Shown piece by piece: positions 36,401 to 43,956 of a stretch of 64,000 bases of DNA. Numbering within the stretch: the stretch's first letter is position 1; the number at the start of each line of letters is the position of its first letter. Below the pieces are notes generated by a model, which was not told the DNA's origin, ran no database searches, and saw only the letters and a program-made list of their open reading frames with translations. The position numbers and the translations under genes were made by a program. Source of the stretch: JANNNF01 sp040385825 (lineage in GTDB: Bacteria; Pseudomonadota; Alphaproteobacteria; Rhodobacterales; Rhodobacteraceae); contig JAZKGQ010000002.1 of assembly GCA_040385825.1 (NCBI GenBank), positions 186,001 through 250,000 of the forward strand. Direction: 5' to 3'.

Positions 36401-37273
36401 TCACGCCTTCAGACGGGCGGTCGCGGTTTCCCGGTGCCAGACATAAAGCCCCGCCCCCACGATCACAAGGGCACCGAATACCGACGTGGCGTCGGGCCAT
36501 TCGTCATACAGAACTGCGCCCCAGACCGCCGCGAACACGATGCCCAGATAGGCAAAAGGCGCCACCACCGATGCCTCGGCCATGGAAAAGCTGCGGATGA
36601 TCGCCAGTTGCGCGCAAGTGCCAAGCGCGCCTATCAGCGCAAATTGCGGCAGATCGGCAAGCGCGATCGGCTGCCAGACCCCCGCCACCGCCAGACTGGC
36701 CGCCGCCGTGCCGAAGATCGAGGCATAAAGCATCGAGGTCCAGGCACTTTCCGACGCACCGATATGGCGGGTGATCAGCGCGTTGCCGGTATAGCAGATC
36801 GCCGCTCCCAAAGGCAGCAGCGCCCAGGGGCTGAACACGCCCGCCCCCGGACGAATGATGATCATGGCCCCGATCAGCGCGACAAACACCCCGGCCAGAC
36901 GGCGCGGCCCAAGCCGTTCGCCCAGAAAAACCGCCGCCCCAAGCGTGATCAGCACCGGGTTGAGGTCGGTCAGCGCCGTCGCCTCGGCCAGACCGATATG
37001 CGACAGGCTGAGGAAGAACATCGCCGTCGCCCCAAACTGAAACGCCGAGCGGGCAAGGTGCAGCCGGGGGTTGGTGGTGCGCAGCAGGCGGGGGCTGTGC
37101 TGGCGCAGCAGGATCAGCACCAGCAGAAGCTGGCCCAGGAACCGCGCCCAGATCACCTGCGGCGCGGGGTATCTGGTGATCAGCCCCTTGGCCGCCGCAT
37201 CCATCGCGGTGAAAAAGACAATGGCCGTGATCATCAGCAGCACCGCCTTGGTCACTTGGGTCGGCGCGCTCAT
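36401..37273 (-). CDS. DMT/EamA family transporter
   Basis: Inner-membrane drug/metabolite transporter of 290 residues with ten predicted helices in two EamA repeats: MITAIVFFTAMDAAAKGLIT at the start, and LLPLGAAICYTGNALITRHI in the second half. It ends in a short basic tail (HRETATARLKA). Members export amino acids, metabolites or nucleosides; the substrate cannot be read. The start at 37273 follows AAAGGATCAAAG. It is co-directional with the acyltransferase gene and probably in one unit with it. Upstream lies an orphan fliG. Confidence 0.9.
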   Translation of the reverse strand: MSAPTQVTKAVLLMITAIVFFTAMDAAAKGLITRYPAPQVIWARFLGQLLLVLILLRQHSPRLLRTTNPRLHLARSAFQFGATAMFFLSLSHIGLAEATALTDLNPVLITLGAAVFLGERLGPRRLAGVFVALIGAMIIIRPGAGVFSPWALLPLGAAICYTGNALITRHIGASESAWTSMLYASIFGTAAASLAVAGVWQPIALADLPQFALIGALGTCAQLAIIRSFSMAEASVVAPFAYLGIVFAAVWGAVLYDEWPDATSVFGALVIVGAGLYVWHRETATARLKA

Positions 37274-37363
37274 CTTTGATCCTTTGGCGTTTTGCGCGGA
37301 CCCTAGGCCGGGACAGGGGCAGGGGCAAGGGGGGGCAGGGGCAAGAGGGGCGGCGGAATGCGC

Positions 37364-38467
37364 CTACTCCTCGGGCTGGATCAGCACCAGCTCGCCCGCG
37401 CCTTCCAACTGGCGGATGGCCAGGATGATCGCCGACATCGCCTCTTCGGCGTCCTTGTCCTTGACCTTGCCCTTGGCGGCGATTTCTTCGCGCAAGCCCT
37501 GTGCCATGCGCTGCGAGATGTTCGACAGGATGAACTCTGCCGCAGCCTCCAGCCCGTCCTTGCCCGCAGCGCCGGCAAGCGCGGTGATCAGTACCGCCTG
37601 ATCGACAATGCGGATGACCTTGGGCAGATCGCGGCCCGCCACCCGCGCCGGAATGTGCACGAAGGTAAAGATCGCCCGGCGCACCTGTTCGGCAAACCCC
37701 GCATCTTCAGCCTCCAGCCCGCGCAACACGTCTTCGCGGGTCAGCGCGGGCGAGACGTTGAGGATCGCCCCCACCCGTTCCACCGGCCCGGTGTCAAACG
37801 CCTTGGCGGGTTGGGTGTCCAGCTGTGCGATCAGCGCCGCCCCGATGCGGCGCACGGTTTCGGGGTCGACATTGCCGGTCATCGACACCGCATAGGCCAC
37901 CCGCCGGGCCTTCTCGCCCGGCAGTTTGCCCAGCAGTTCGGCGGCGCGCGGCACCGGCAGTTTCGACAGCATCACCGCCGCCACCTCGACCGATTCTTCG
38001 GACAGCACAGGCAGCAGCCGGTCCACCGGCAGTTGCACCAGCCGGTCCCACGGATCGGCCTTGGCCGAGGCCCCGGCCAGACGGCGCAGGCGCGAGGCCG
38101 CGTTCTGGCTGATATGGCCATCCATCATCGACAGGGTGCCTTCGATCCCGCCGGGAAAGGCCAGCCCCACCTGTTCCAGTTCATTCAGGAATTCGTCCAC
38201 CACCGCAGACAGGGTGGTCCGGTCCACCAGCCGCATCTGCCCCATCTGTTCGGCCAGGGCCGCCTGCATGTGGTCGGGCAGGGCGGTGATCGGAATGCCG
38301 CTGCCTTCGGACAGCAGATAGCGCACGATGACCGCCGCCTTTTCCCTGGGGTTCAGGGTGCGCGCCACGCCGGGGGGTCGGGCCACGGGCACCGCCCGCT
38401 GTACCGGAGTGATCCGGGCCAAAGCCACGCCGTTCTGTGCGCCATTCTGTGCGCTGCCTTGTGCCAT
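37364..38467 (-). CDS. FliG-like flagellar motor switch protein, orphan
   Basis: A 367-residue protein, about 30 residues longer than typical FliG because of an N-terminal extension (AQGSAQNGAQNG). All three FliG domains can be followed: LNPREKAAVIVRYLLSEGSG (N), the middle domain around RLLPVLSEESVEVAAVMLSK, and the C-terminal torque domain ending NISQRMAQGLREEIAAKGKV. The EHPQ motif of the middle domain is not conserved, whereas the torque-helix charges (Arg, Glu-Glu) are. No other flagellar gene lies nearby. It is either a second FliG or a diverged one; the start is uncertain as the ribosome binding site is only G-rich. Confidence 0.85.
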   Translation of the reverse strand: MAQGSAQNGAQNGVALARITPVQRAVPVARPPGVARTLNPREKAAVIVRYLLSEGSGIPITALPDHMQAALAEQMGQMRLVDRTTLSAVVDEFLNELEQVGLAFPGGIEGTLSMMDGHISQNAASRLRRLAGASAKADPWDRLVQLPVDRLLPVLSEESVEVAAVMLSKLPVPRAAELLGKLPGEKARRVAYAVSMTGNVDPETVRRIGAALIAQLDTQPAKAFDTGPVERVGAILNVSPALTREDVLRGLEAEDAGFAEQVRRAIFTFVHIPARVAGRDLPKVIRIVDQAVLITALAGAAGKDGLEAAAEFILSNISQRMAQGLREEIAAKGKVKDKDAEEAMSAIILAIRQLEGAGELVLIQPEE

Positions 38468-38529
38468 GCCAGCCCCCGATTCCCGTCTCTGCCCATCCTT
38501 GGCAGCAATCGGTTAACGGGGGCTTTCGA

Positions 38530-38703
38530 TCAGGTGGTCGGATTGTCCACGCAGGTCGATTTCTCGGCGTCCCACACCATGCCCACAGCACAACTGGCGG
38601 CGGTGGTGTCTTTTACCTGACCCGCGCAGCCGCCTGCAAGGGCAAGCGTCGGCGCGGCGGCAAGGGTCAGGGCAATCACGGCGAGGCTGAGGCTGGAACG
38701 CAT
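38530..38703 (-). CDS. Small exported protein with CxxGxVWDxxxxxC motif, 57 residues
   Basis: A short gene with AGGAG upstream of the ATG at 38703. The first 23 residues form a signal peptide (MRSSLSLAVIALTLAAAPTL, then ALA). The mature 34 residues contain four Cys and the segment CAVGMVWDAEKSTCVDN. The same pattern, CAKGEVWDEKTKACIKS, occurs in the preceding TPR gene on the same strand, whose stop is 21 bases upstream. The Cys pair with central Trp-Asp suggests a tiny disulfide-bonded module. No function is known. It is probably co-transcribed with the TPR gene. Confidence 0.8.
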   Translation of the reverse strand: MRSSLSLAVIALTLAAAPTLALAGGCAGQVKDTTAASCAVGMVWDAEKSTCVDNPTT

Positions 38704-38724
38704 CGAAATCTCCTGTGGTTGGGG

Positions 38725-39255
38725 TCAGTAACTGGTGGTGGCCCCCGAGGTGATGGCCTGCGCGAGGGTGATCTCGGCCCAGGTGCCCGCGCCGCCGCGG
38801 GTACGGATGGCATCAAGCTGCGCCTGTGCCAGGGCAATCTCGTTCATCTCGACCAGCATCTGGCCGTAATAGCTGCGCGCCAGAATGTTGTCGGGGTTCT
38901 GCGTCAGGGCGGCGGTGTAATACTGCATCCCCAGTTCCAGTCGCCCGGCCTTGCGGTTGGCAAAGCCCAGATAGGTCAGCACGCGGTCGCTCGGCCCTTC
39001 GGTCATGGTGGCAAGCACTGCCAAAGCCTCGTCCGGGCGGCCCGCATAGGCCAGTTCGCGCACGGCGCCAAAGCGGCTGTCATCGTCCAGCCGCGCATCA
39101 TCGGATTTGATGCAGGCCTTGGTCTTTTCATCCCAGACCTCGCCCTTGGCGCACAGGGTCGTGGTTTCGGTGGTGGTCGGCGGGGCCGGGTCGCTGCCCG
39201 CCGCAAAAGCGGCAAGAGGCAGGGACGACAGCAACAGGGCGGCAGCAAGGCGCAT
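38725..39255 (-). CDS. Exported TPR-repeat protein with CxxGxVWD module
   Basis: A 176-residue protein starting at 39255, where AAGGA lies nine bases upstream. A signal peptide (MRLAAALLLSSLPLAAFAAG) is followed by a Thr-rich linker and the Cys module CAKGEVWDEKTKACIKS (~residues 36-52). TPR-like helices then run to the end: ALAVLATMTEGPSDRVLTYL, LELGMQYYTAALTQNPDNIL, SYYGQMLVEMNEIALAQAQL. It is similar to the small periplasmic TPR proteins common in Rhodobacteraceae, whose role is unknown. It shares its Cys module with the 57-residue protein directly downstream and likely forms an operon with it. Confidence 0.87.
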   Translation of the reverse strand: MRLAAALLLSSLPLAAFAAGSDPAPPTTTETTTLCAKGEVWDEKTKACIKSDDARLDDDSRFGAVRELAYAGRPDEALAVLATMTEGPSDRVLTYLGFANRKAGRLELGMQYYTAALTQNPDNILARSYYGQMLVEMNEIALAQAQLDAIRTRGGAGTWAEITLAQAITSGATTSY

Positions 39256-39369
39256 GGGCGTGATCCTTGTTATGTGCGTCAAAGGTAGCACGGGTTTTCA
39301 CGGGGCAAAGCAGTTTTCACCCCCCAAGGATCACGGATCTGCGAGTCCGCGTCAGTTCCGCAAGGAACA

Positions 39370-40674
39370 TCAGCCGCCGAACACGCGGGCAAAGATGGTG
39401 TCCACATGTTTGGTGTGATAGCCCAGATCGAATTTCTCCTCGATCTCGGCCGGGCTGAGCGCGGCTGTCACCTGCGGGTCGGCCAGCAGTTCGGTCTTGA
39501 AATCGGCCCCCTGTTCCCAGACCTTCATCGCGTTGCGCTGCACCAGCTTGTAGCTGTCCTCGCGGCTGACTCCGGCCTGCGTCAATGCCAGAAGCACCCG
39601 CTGGCTCATCACCAGACCCCGGAACTTGTTCATGTTGGCCAGCATGTTGTCCGGATAGATCACCAGCTTTTCAATCACGCCCGCCAGACGGTGCAGCGCG
39701 AAATCCAGCGTGATGGTGGTATCCGGGCCAATGGTGCGTTCGACCGAAGAATGGCTGATGTCGCGTTCGTGCCACAGGGCCACATTCTCCATCGCCGGGA
39801 TCACGGCCATGCGGACAAGCCGGGCAAGCCCGGTCAGGTTTTCGGTCAGCACCGGGTTGCGCTTGTGCGGCATGGCGGAACTGCCCTTCTGGCCGGGGCT
39901 GAAGAACTCCTCGGCCTCCAGAACCTCGGTGCGCTGCATGTGGCGAATCTCGATGGCGATGTTTTCGATGCTGCTGCCGATCACGCCAAGCGTGGCGAAG
40001 AACATCGCATGACGGTCCCGCGGAATGACCTGCGTGCTGATGGGTTCAGGGGTCAGGTCCAGTTTGGCGCAGACATGTTCCTCGACGCGCGGGTCGATGT
40101 TGGCAAAGGTGCCGACCGCGCCGGAAATCGCCCCGGTGGCGATTTCTGCCCGAGCGTTGACCAGACGGGCGCGGTTGCGTGCCATTTCGGCATAAAAGCG
40201 CGCAAAGGTCAGCCCCATGGTGGTGGGTTCGGCATGAATGCCATGGCTGCGGCCGATGCGGACGGTATCCTTGTGCTCAAACGCGCGGGCCTTCAGCGCG
40301 GCCAGCACCCGGTCCAGCCCCGCCAGCAGCAGGTCGGAGGCGCGGGCAAGCTGGATGTTGAAGGTGGTGTCCAGCACATCGGAACTGGTCATGCCCTGAT
40401 GCACGAAGCGCGCCTCGTCGGCGCCGACGATTTCCGAAAGATGGGTCAGAAAGGCGATGACATCATGCTTGGTGACGGCCTCGATCTCGTCGATCCGGGC
40501 CACGTTGAACTCCACATCCCTGGCCCGCCAGATCGCCTCGGCATTGGCGCGCGGGATCACCCCCAGATCGGCCATCGCGTCGCAGGCATGGGCCTCGATC
40601 TCGAACCAGATGCGAAACTTGGTTTCGGGCGACCACAGGGCAACCATCTCGGGGCGGGAATAGCGGGGGATCAT
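39370..40674 (-). CDS. purB: Adenylosuccinate lyase PurB
   Basis: Purine biosynthesis enzyme cleaving SAICAR to AICAR and adenylosuccinate to AMP; cytoplasmic tetramer, 434 residues. The start MIPRYSRPEM at 40674 is the conserved family start. Signature regions are TSSDVLDTTFNIQL, RSHGIHAEPTTMGLTFARFY and the fumarase/aspartase-type loop GSSAMPHKRNPVLTENLTG (~260-280). WHERDISHSSVER is also present. All catalytic His/Ser positions seem present. It stands alone on the minus strand. Upstream is a gene-free 384-base region with convergent repeats. Confidence 0.96.
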   Translation of the reverse strand: MIPRYSRPEMVALWSPETKFRIWFEIEAHACDAMADLGVIPRANAEAIWRARDVEFNVARIDEIEAVTKHDVIAFLTHLSEIVGADEARFVHQGMTSSDVLDTTFNIQLARASDLLLAGLDRVLAALKARAFEHKDTVRIGRSHGIHAEPTTMGLTFARFYAEMARNRARLVNARAEIATGAISGAVGTFANIDPRVEEHVCAKLDLTPEPISTQVIPRDRHAMFFATLGVIGSSIENIAIEIRHMQRTEVLEAEEFFSPGQKGSSAMPHKRNPVLTENLTGLARLVRMAVIPAMENVALWHERDISHSSVERTIGPDTTITLDFALHRLAGVIEKLVIYPDNMLANMNKFRGLVMSQRVLLALTQAGVSREDSYKLVQRNAMKVWEQGADFKTELLADPQVTAALSPAEIEEKFDLGYHTKHVDTIFARVFGG

Positions 40675-40773
40675 GGCAGGCCTTTCGCAGGGGGGATGGG
40701 CGTGGCCCCAATACGCCGCATGGTGCATGGGTGCAAGCGCCGCGCGGCTGTGGCTGTGCCCTTTGCCGGCCGC

Positions 40774-40840
40774 CGGGGGTTTCACACCCCCGGACCCCCG
40801 TGGGATATTTATGCACAGAGGATGATAACAGAGGATGAAA
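40774..40840 (+). repeat. Family C element (plus orientation)
   Basis: GGGGGTTTCACACCCCC, then CCCCCGTGGGATATTTATGC, ACAGAGGATGA and a second AGAGGATGAAA. It shares its order and wording with 11338-11423. Unlike the other copies it does not directly follow a gene on its own strand. Confidence 0.75.
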
Positions 40841-40977
40841 GGCGGGGTTCAAGCGCCCTGCGGCAGACCAGGTCAAGCCGCAGGGCGCCATCCCCTGTGA
40901 CGGTCATCGGCGTCCCCGCCTGTACCGCCCCCTGATACTGACCGCTGACAGTTAACGAAGTATTGAAAAAGCCCCGA

Positions 40978-41051
40978 TTTCATCCTCTGTGCGAAAATAT
41001 CCTCGGGGGGTGAATTGGCGCTTGCGCCAAGAGGGGGGCAGACAGCCCCCT
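40978..41051 (-). repeat. Family C element (minus orientation), after dddP
   Basis: Read on the minus strand from the dddP stop: GGGGGCTGTCTGCCCCC, a GGCGCAAGCGCC hairpin, then CCCCCCGAGGATATTTTCGC and ACAGAGGATGAAA. The first hairpin begins within ten bases of the dddP stop and can serve as its terminator. Confidence 0.75.
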
Positions 41052-41058
41052 TTCTTTC

Positions 41059-42396
41059 TCAGCCAAGCAAGCGCGGATCAAACGGATATTTCGTCAAATT
41101 CTCCACCCCCGTTTCGGTGATCAGCACCTGATCCTCCAGCTTGATCGAGAAATCGCCGCCCTCGGGCGACACCAGCGCCTCGACGCACAGGGTCATGCCG
41201 GGTTCCAGTGCCACGTCGAACGCGCCTTCGACCCAGCCGTCGGGGTAGGGCACAAAGGGCCATTCGTCGCACAGACCCACGCCGTGCATCTTGCAGGAAT
41301 ATTTCTGCTTCCAGTAGCGCGACTCAAGCTGATGGCCGTTGTGCACCAGATCGCGGATCGTCACCCCCGGTTTCAGCATCGCCATGTTTTCGGCGATATG
41401 GTCCATCGCGTGACGCATGGCGCTGACTATCGGGGCGGGGGCGGGGCGGTCACCGATCCACCAGGTGCGGCTGATGTCGGTGCAGATGCCGTAGGCGCCG
41501 ATCAGGTCGGTGTCAAAGGCCAGAATCTCGTTGTTGCCGATGATCCTTGGGCCGCATTCCTGAAACCACGGGTTGGTGCGGGGACCGGAGGCCAGCAGCC
41601 GCGTCTCGATCCATTCGCCGCCACGCCGGATGTTGCCCCGGTGCAGTTCGGCCCAGACATCATCCTCGGAAACGCCGCCCAAGGGAATGGCGCTGCGGGC
41701 GAATGTCTCCATCCCGGCAATCGCGGCTTCGCAGGCGTGGTGGGCGCATTTCATCGCCGCAATCTCGTCGGGGCCCTTGATCGCGCGGGTGCGTTCGGTC
41801 AGTTCCTCGCCTTCCAGCACGTCAAACCCCGCGCGTTCCAGCGCGCGCAACCCGTTGATCATGATCTTGTCCACCGCGAGGCGGCGGTTGGAGCCTGCAT
41901 GGGCGCGCATCACCTCGTCCACCTGTCCCGCAAAGGACGCCGCATCCTGCGCCACCGCATCGCCGCAGACGTTGTAAAAGAACGAGGCCCCCGACCGCAG
42001 TTCGGCGACCAGCGGGTTGAACGTCACAAGGAAGGGCGAGTTCTTGTATTCCCACACCACCATATGCCCGTCGGCACAGATCAGGCAGGCGCGGAACGGG
42101 TTGTGGCTGTTCCACAGCTGCATGTTGGTGGTGTCGGTCGCATAGCGGATGTTCAGCGGGTCGAACAGCAGGATACCCCCCGTATCCCGCGCATTCAGCG
42201 CGGCCACCAGCCGCTTCCAGCGGAATTCGCGCATCCGGGCAAGATCGGGCAGCGCCAGACCCGCCGCCTGCCATTCGGCGAAGGCCAGTTGCGTCGGGCC
42301 GATTTCCACCCGGTCGTTGTCATTCGGGGTGCCGTCGCCAAGGCTCGCCCCGCGCGTGGGGTCTATCTTGCGGCGGTCTGCATAGGTTTGGGTCAT
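41059..42396 (-). CDS. dddP: Dimethylsulfoniopropionate lyase DddP
   Basis: Cleaves DMSP to dimethyl sulfide and acrylate; cytoplasmic metalloenzyme with an M24 (creatinase/aminopeptidase P) fold; 445 residues. The start at 42396 has GGGAGG upstream. The sequence runs closely with known Roseobacter-group DddP: RKIDPTRGASLGDGTPND at the start, FDPLNIRYATDTTNMQLWN, GGEWIETRLLASGPRTNPWF. Counting from this start, metal ligands fall at Asp295, Asp297, Asp307, His371, Glu406 and Glu421, and the proposed catalytic Asp at 377. As I recall, these are the positions reported for characterised DddP. It is divergent from a haem-dependent N-demethylase gene. No acrylate-utilisation genes are adjacent. Confidence 0.93.
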   Translation of the reverse strand: MTQTYADRRKIDPTRGASLGDGTPNDNDRVEIGPTQLAFAEWQAAGLALPDLARMREFRWKRLVAALNARDTGGILLFDPLNIRYATDTTNMQLWNSHNPFRACLICADGHMVVWEYKNSPFLVTFNPLVAELRSGASFFYNVCGDAVAQDAASFAGQVDEVMRAHAGSNRRLAVDKIMINGLRALERAGFDVLEGEELTERTRAIKGPDEIAAMKCAHHACEAAIAGMETFARSAIPLGGVSEDDVWAELHRGNIRRGGEWIETRLLASGPRTNPWFQECGPRIIGNNEILAFDTDLIGAYGICTDISRTWWIGDRPAPAPIVSAMRHAMDHIAENMAMLKPGVTIRDLVHNGHQLESRYWKQKYSCKMHGVGLCDEWPFVPYPDGWVEGAFDVALEPGMTLCVEALVSPEGGDFSIKLEDQVLITETGVENLTKYPFDPRLLG

Positions 42397-42517
42397 CGCG
42401 GCCTCCCGAAGCTGGGGCCAGCCTGTGGTGGGCGGGGTGCCGGGTCTTGCGCGCCTGCGACGGCGTGATGTCGGAAATGACAGGGCAGGGGGCGGATGCG
42501 CGCGGTAGGCGTGGGGC

Positions 42518-43309
42518 ATGACCGAGATCGTGCAAACCCGGCTGCCCTTTGCCCCCTGGGCCGACCCGCGCACCCGCCGCCTGCCCGGCATCGTGCCGCT
42601 GGATATGGCCGACTGGTTGCAGGTCGATGATGCCTACGCCGCACAGATGGCCGAGCGCGACCGCCTGATCCGCGACTGCCCCGGACTGGTGCATGGCCTG
42701 ACCGATCAGGCGCAAGAGGCCGCAGCCGAGGTTTACGACCTGATCTTGCCGCGCCTGCCCGCGCTTGGGTTTCGGATCGACGGGGATCAGGCCACCCGCC
42801 CCGATGGCGTCACCGTGGCCATGATCCGCGCGCAACCTCTGTTGACCCTGGGCCGCCTGATCCAGGAAGATATTTGCCTGATGCAGCCCGACGGGGCGGG
42901 CGAGCATCTGCTGTCGGGCGCGATCCTGTGCTTTCCGGCGGGCTGGACCTTGGCGGAAAAGCTGGGCCGCGCGATGATGCGCATTCATCTGCCGGTCGAG
43001 AAATACACCGAGGATGTGGGCCGCCGCGTCCAGCGGATGCTGGATCTGGTCCGCGTCGATCAACCGCTGTGGCGGGCCAATGCGCATCATTCCCGCGCCG
43101 CCCTGTTCAACCCGCTGCGCGAGGATGCGCCCAAGGACATGGCCGAAGGGGCGATGCCCTGTATCCGGTCGGAACGCCAGTCGCTGATCCGGTTGCCCGC
43201 CAGCCGCGCCGTGGTGTTTTCCATTCACACCTACCTTGTCCGTCTTGCCGACCTGACGCCCGACCAGACTGCCGCGCTGGCGGAATTCCCCATCCACCGC
43301 GCACAATAA
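42518..43309 (+). CDS. Haem-dependent oxidative N-demethylase family protein (DUF3445)
   Basis: A 263-residue protein of the HODM/DUF3445 family, which contains the alpha subunit of dimethylamine monooxygenase (DmmA) and related haem oxygenases. Visible marks are LPFAPWADPRTRRLPGIVPL at the N-terminus, the central LLTLGRLIQEDICLM and GWTLAEKLGRAMMRIHLPV, then ERQSLIRLPASRAVVFSIHT, which is characteristic. The usual partner reductase subunits (DmmB/C) are absent here, so it may be a stand-alone paralogue. It is divergent from dddP across 121 bases, suggesting shared control of methylated-osmolyte breakdown (inference). Confidence 0.87.
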   Translation: MTEIVQTRLPFAPWADPRTRRLPGIVPLDMADWLQVDDAYAAQMAERDRLIRDCPGLVHGLTDQAQEAAAEVYDLILPRLPALGFRIDGDQATRPDGVTVAMIRAQPLLTLGRLIQEDICLMQPDGAGEHLLSGAILCFPAGWTLAEKLGRAMMRIHLPVEKYTEDVGRRVQRMLDLVRVDQPLWRANAHHSRAALFNPLREDAPKDMAEGAMPCIRSERQSLIRLPASRAVVFSIHTYLVRLADLTPDQTAALAEFPIHRAQ

Positions 43310-43385
43310 CCGCCCCTTGCGGTGACCATTGGACGCCAGCCCGGTTTTGTGCTGTGCATGGGGCGTGCAGATGAAAAGGAACCGC

Positions 43386-43874
43386 ATGTCCGTGCTTGCC
43401 CAGATCCAGTCCGAATTTGCCGCGTCGTTTCAGGCCACGCCCCCGGTCATCGTTGCCGTGCGGCTGGTGGCGGCGATCGTGCTTGGGGGCATCATCGGGG
43501 TGGAGCGTGAGGTCAACACCGACGGCGCAGGCCTGCGCACGCATATCCTTGTGTCGCTGGCGTCCTGCCTGTTTGCGCTGATCGTGTTCGAGATGCTGGC
43601 CGACACCAGCAGCGAAGGCAGCGATCCGCTGCGGCTGATCGGGGCTGTCACTTCGGGGGTGGCGTTTCTGGCGGCGGGGTCGATCTTCACCTCGGGTGGG
43701 CATGTCAAGGGGCTGACCACCGGGGCGGGCATGTGGATGGCCGGGGCGGTCGGGCTGGCCTGCGGGGTGGGCAACATCCCGCTGGCCGCGATGGCCACAA
43801 TCCTGGCGGTGACGGTTCTGTGGGCGTTTCAGCGCCTGTCCCGCCGTCTCAGCCGCCTGCGCAAAGACCCGTAG
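43386..43874 (+). CDS. MgtC/SapB family inner-membrane protein
   Basis: A 162-residue membrane protein with four to five helices and the MgtC signature LGGIIGVEREVNTDGAGLRT, followed by ILVSLASCLFALIVFEML and GVAFLAAGSIFTSGGHVKGL. The start at 43386 has AAAAGGAAC upstream; an ATG at 43371 is in frame but lacks a site. It is shorter than MgtC of Salmonella (about 230), lacking the C-terminal ACT-like domain, as is normal for SapB-type members. Function is unclear (Mg2+ or pH adaptation). Its TAG stop is part of the family A palindrome at 43871-43944. Confidence 0.88.
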   Translation: MSVLAQIQSEFAASFQATPPVIVAVRLVAAIVLGGIIGVEREVNTDGAGLRTHILVSLASCLFALIVFEMLADTSSEGSDPLRLIGAVTSGVAFLAAGSIFTSGGHVKGLTTGAGMWMAGAVGLACGVGNIPLAAMATILAVTVLWAFQRLSRRLSRLRKDP

Positions 43875-43944
43875 GGTGGGCAATATTGCCCATCCCTGAT
43901 GGACGATGCCACTCATCCCTGATGGGCAATATTGCCCATCCTAC
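43871..43944. repeat. REP-like palindrome cluster (family A)
   Basis: Two good units, 43871-43894 (GTAGGGTGGGCAATATTGCC then CATC) and 43921-43944 (GATGGGCAATATTGCCCATC then CTAC), with a degraded copy between them (GATGGACGATGCCACTCATC). The first supplies the stop codon of the mgtC-like gene. The cluster separates convergent genes. Confidence 0.88.
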
Positions 43945-43956
43945 GAATGTTTCGCC

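Larger units (their letters stand above)
40675..41058. other. Gene-free region with two facing family C elements
   Basis: The 384 bases between purB and dddP contain no credible gene. Two copies of the family C element face each other (40774-40840 plus, 40978-41051 minus). Between them lie a GCCCTGCGG/CCGCAGGGC hairpin (around 40857-40890) and an AT-rich patch TTAACGAAGTATTGAAAAA that could contain a promoter. A small RNA is conceivable, but nothing more can be shown. Confidence 0.6.

Noticed and set aside
35357..37279. A 640-codon plus-strand open frame
   Set aside because: It is antisense to the acyltransferase and EamA transporter genes, which have clear families; composition (Arg, Gln, His) is typical of shadow frames.
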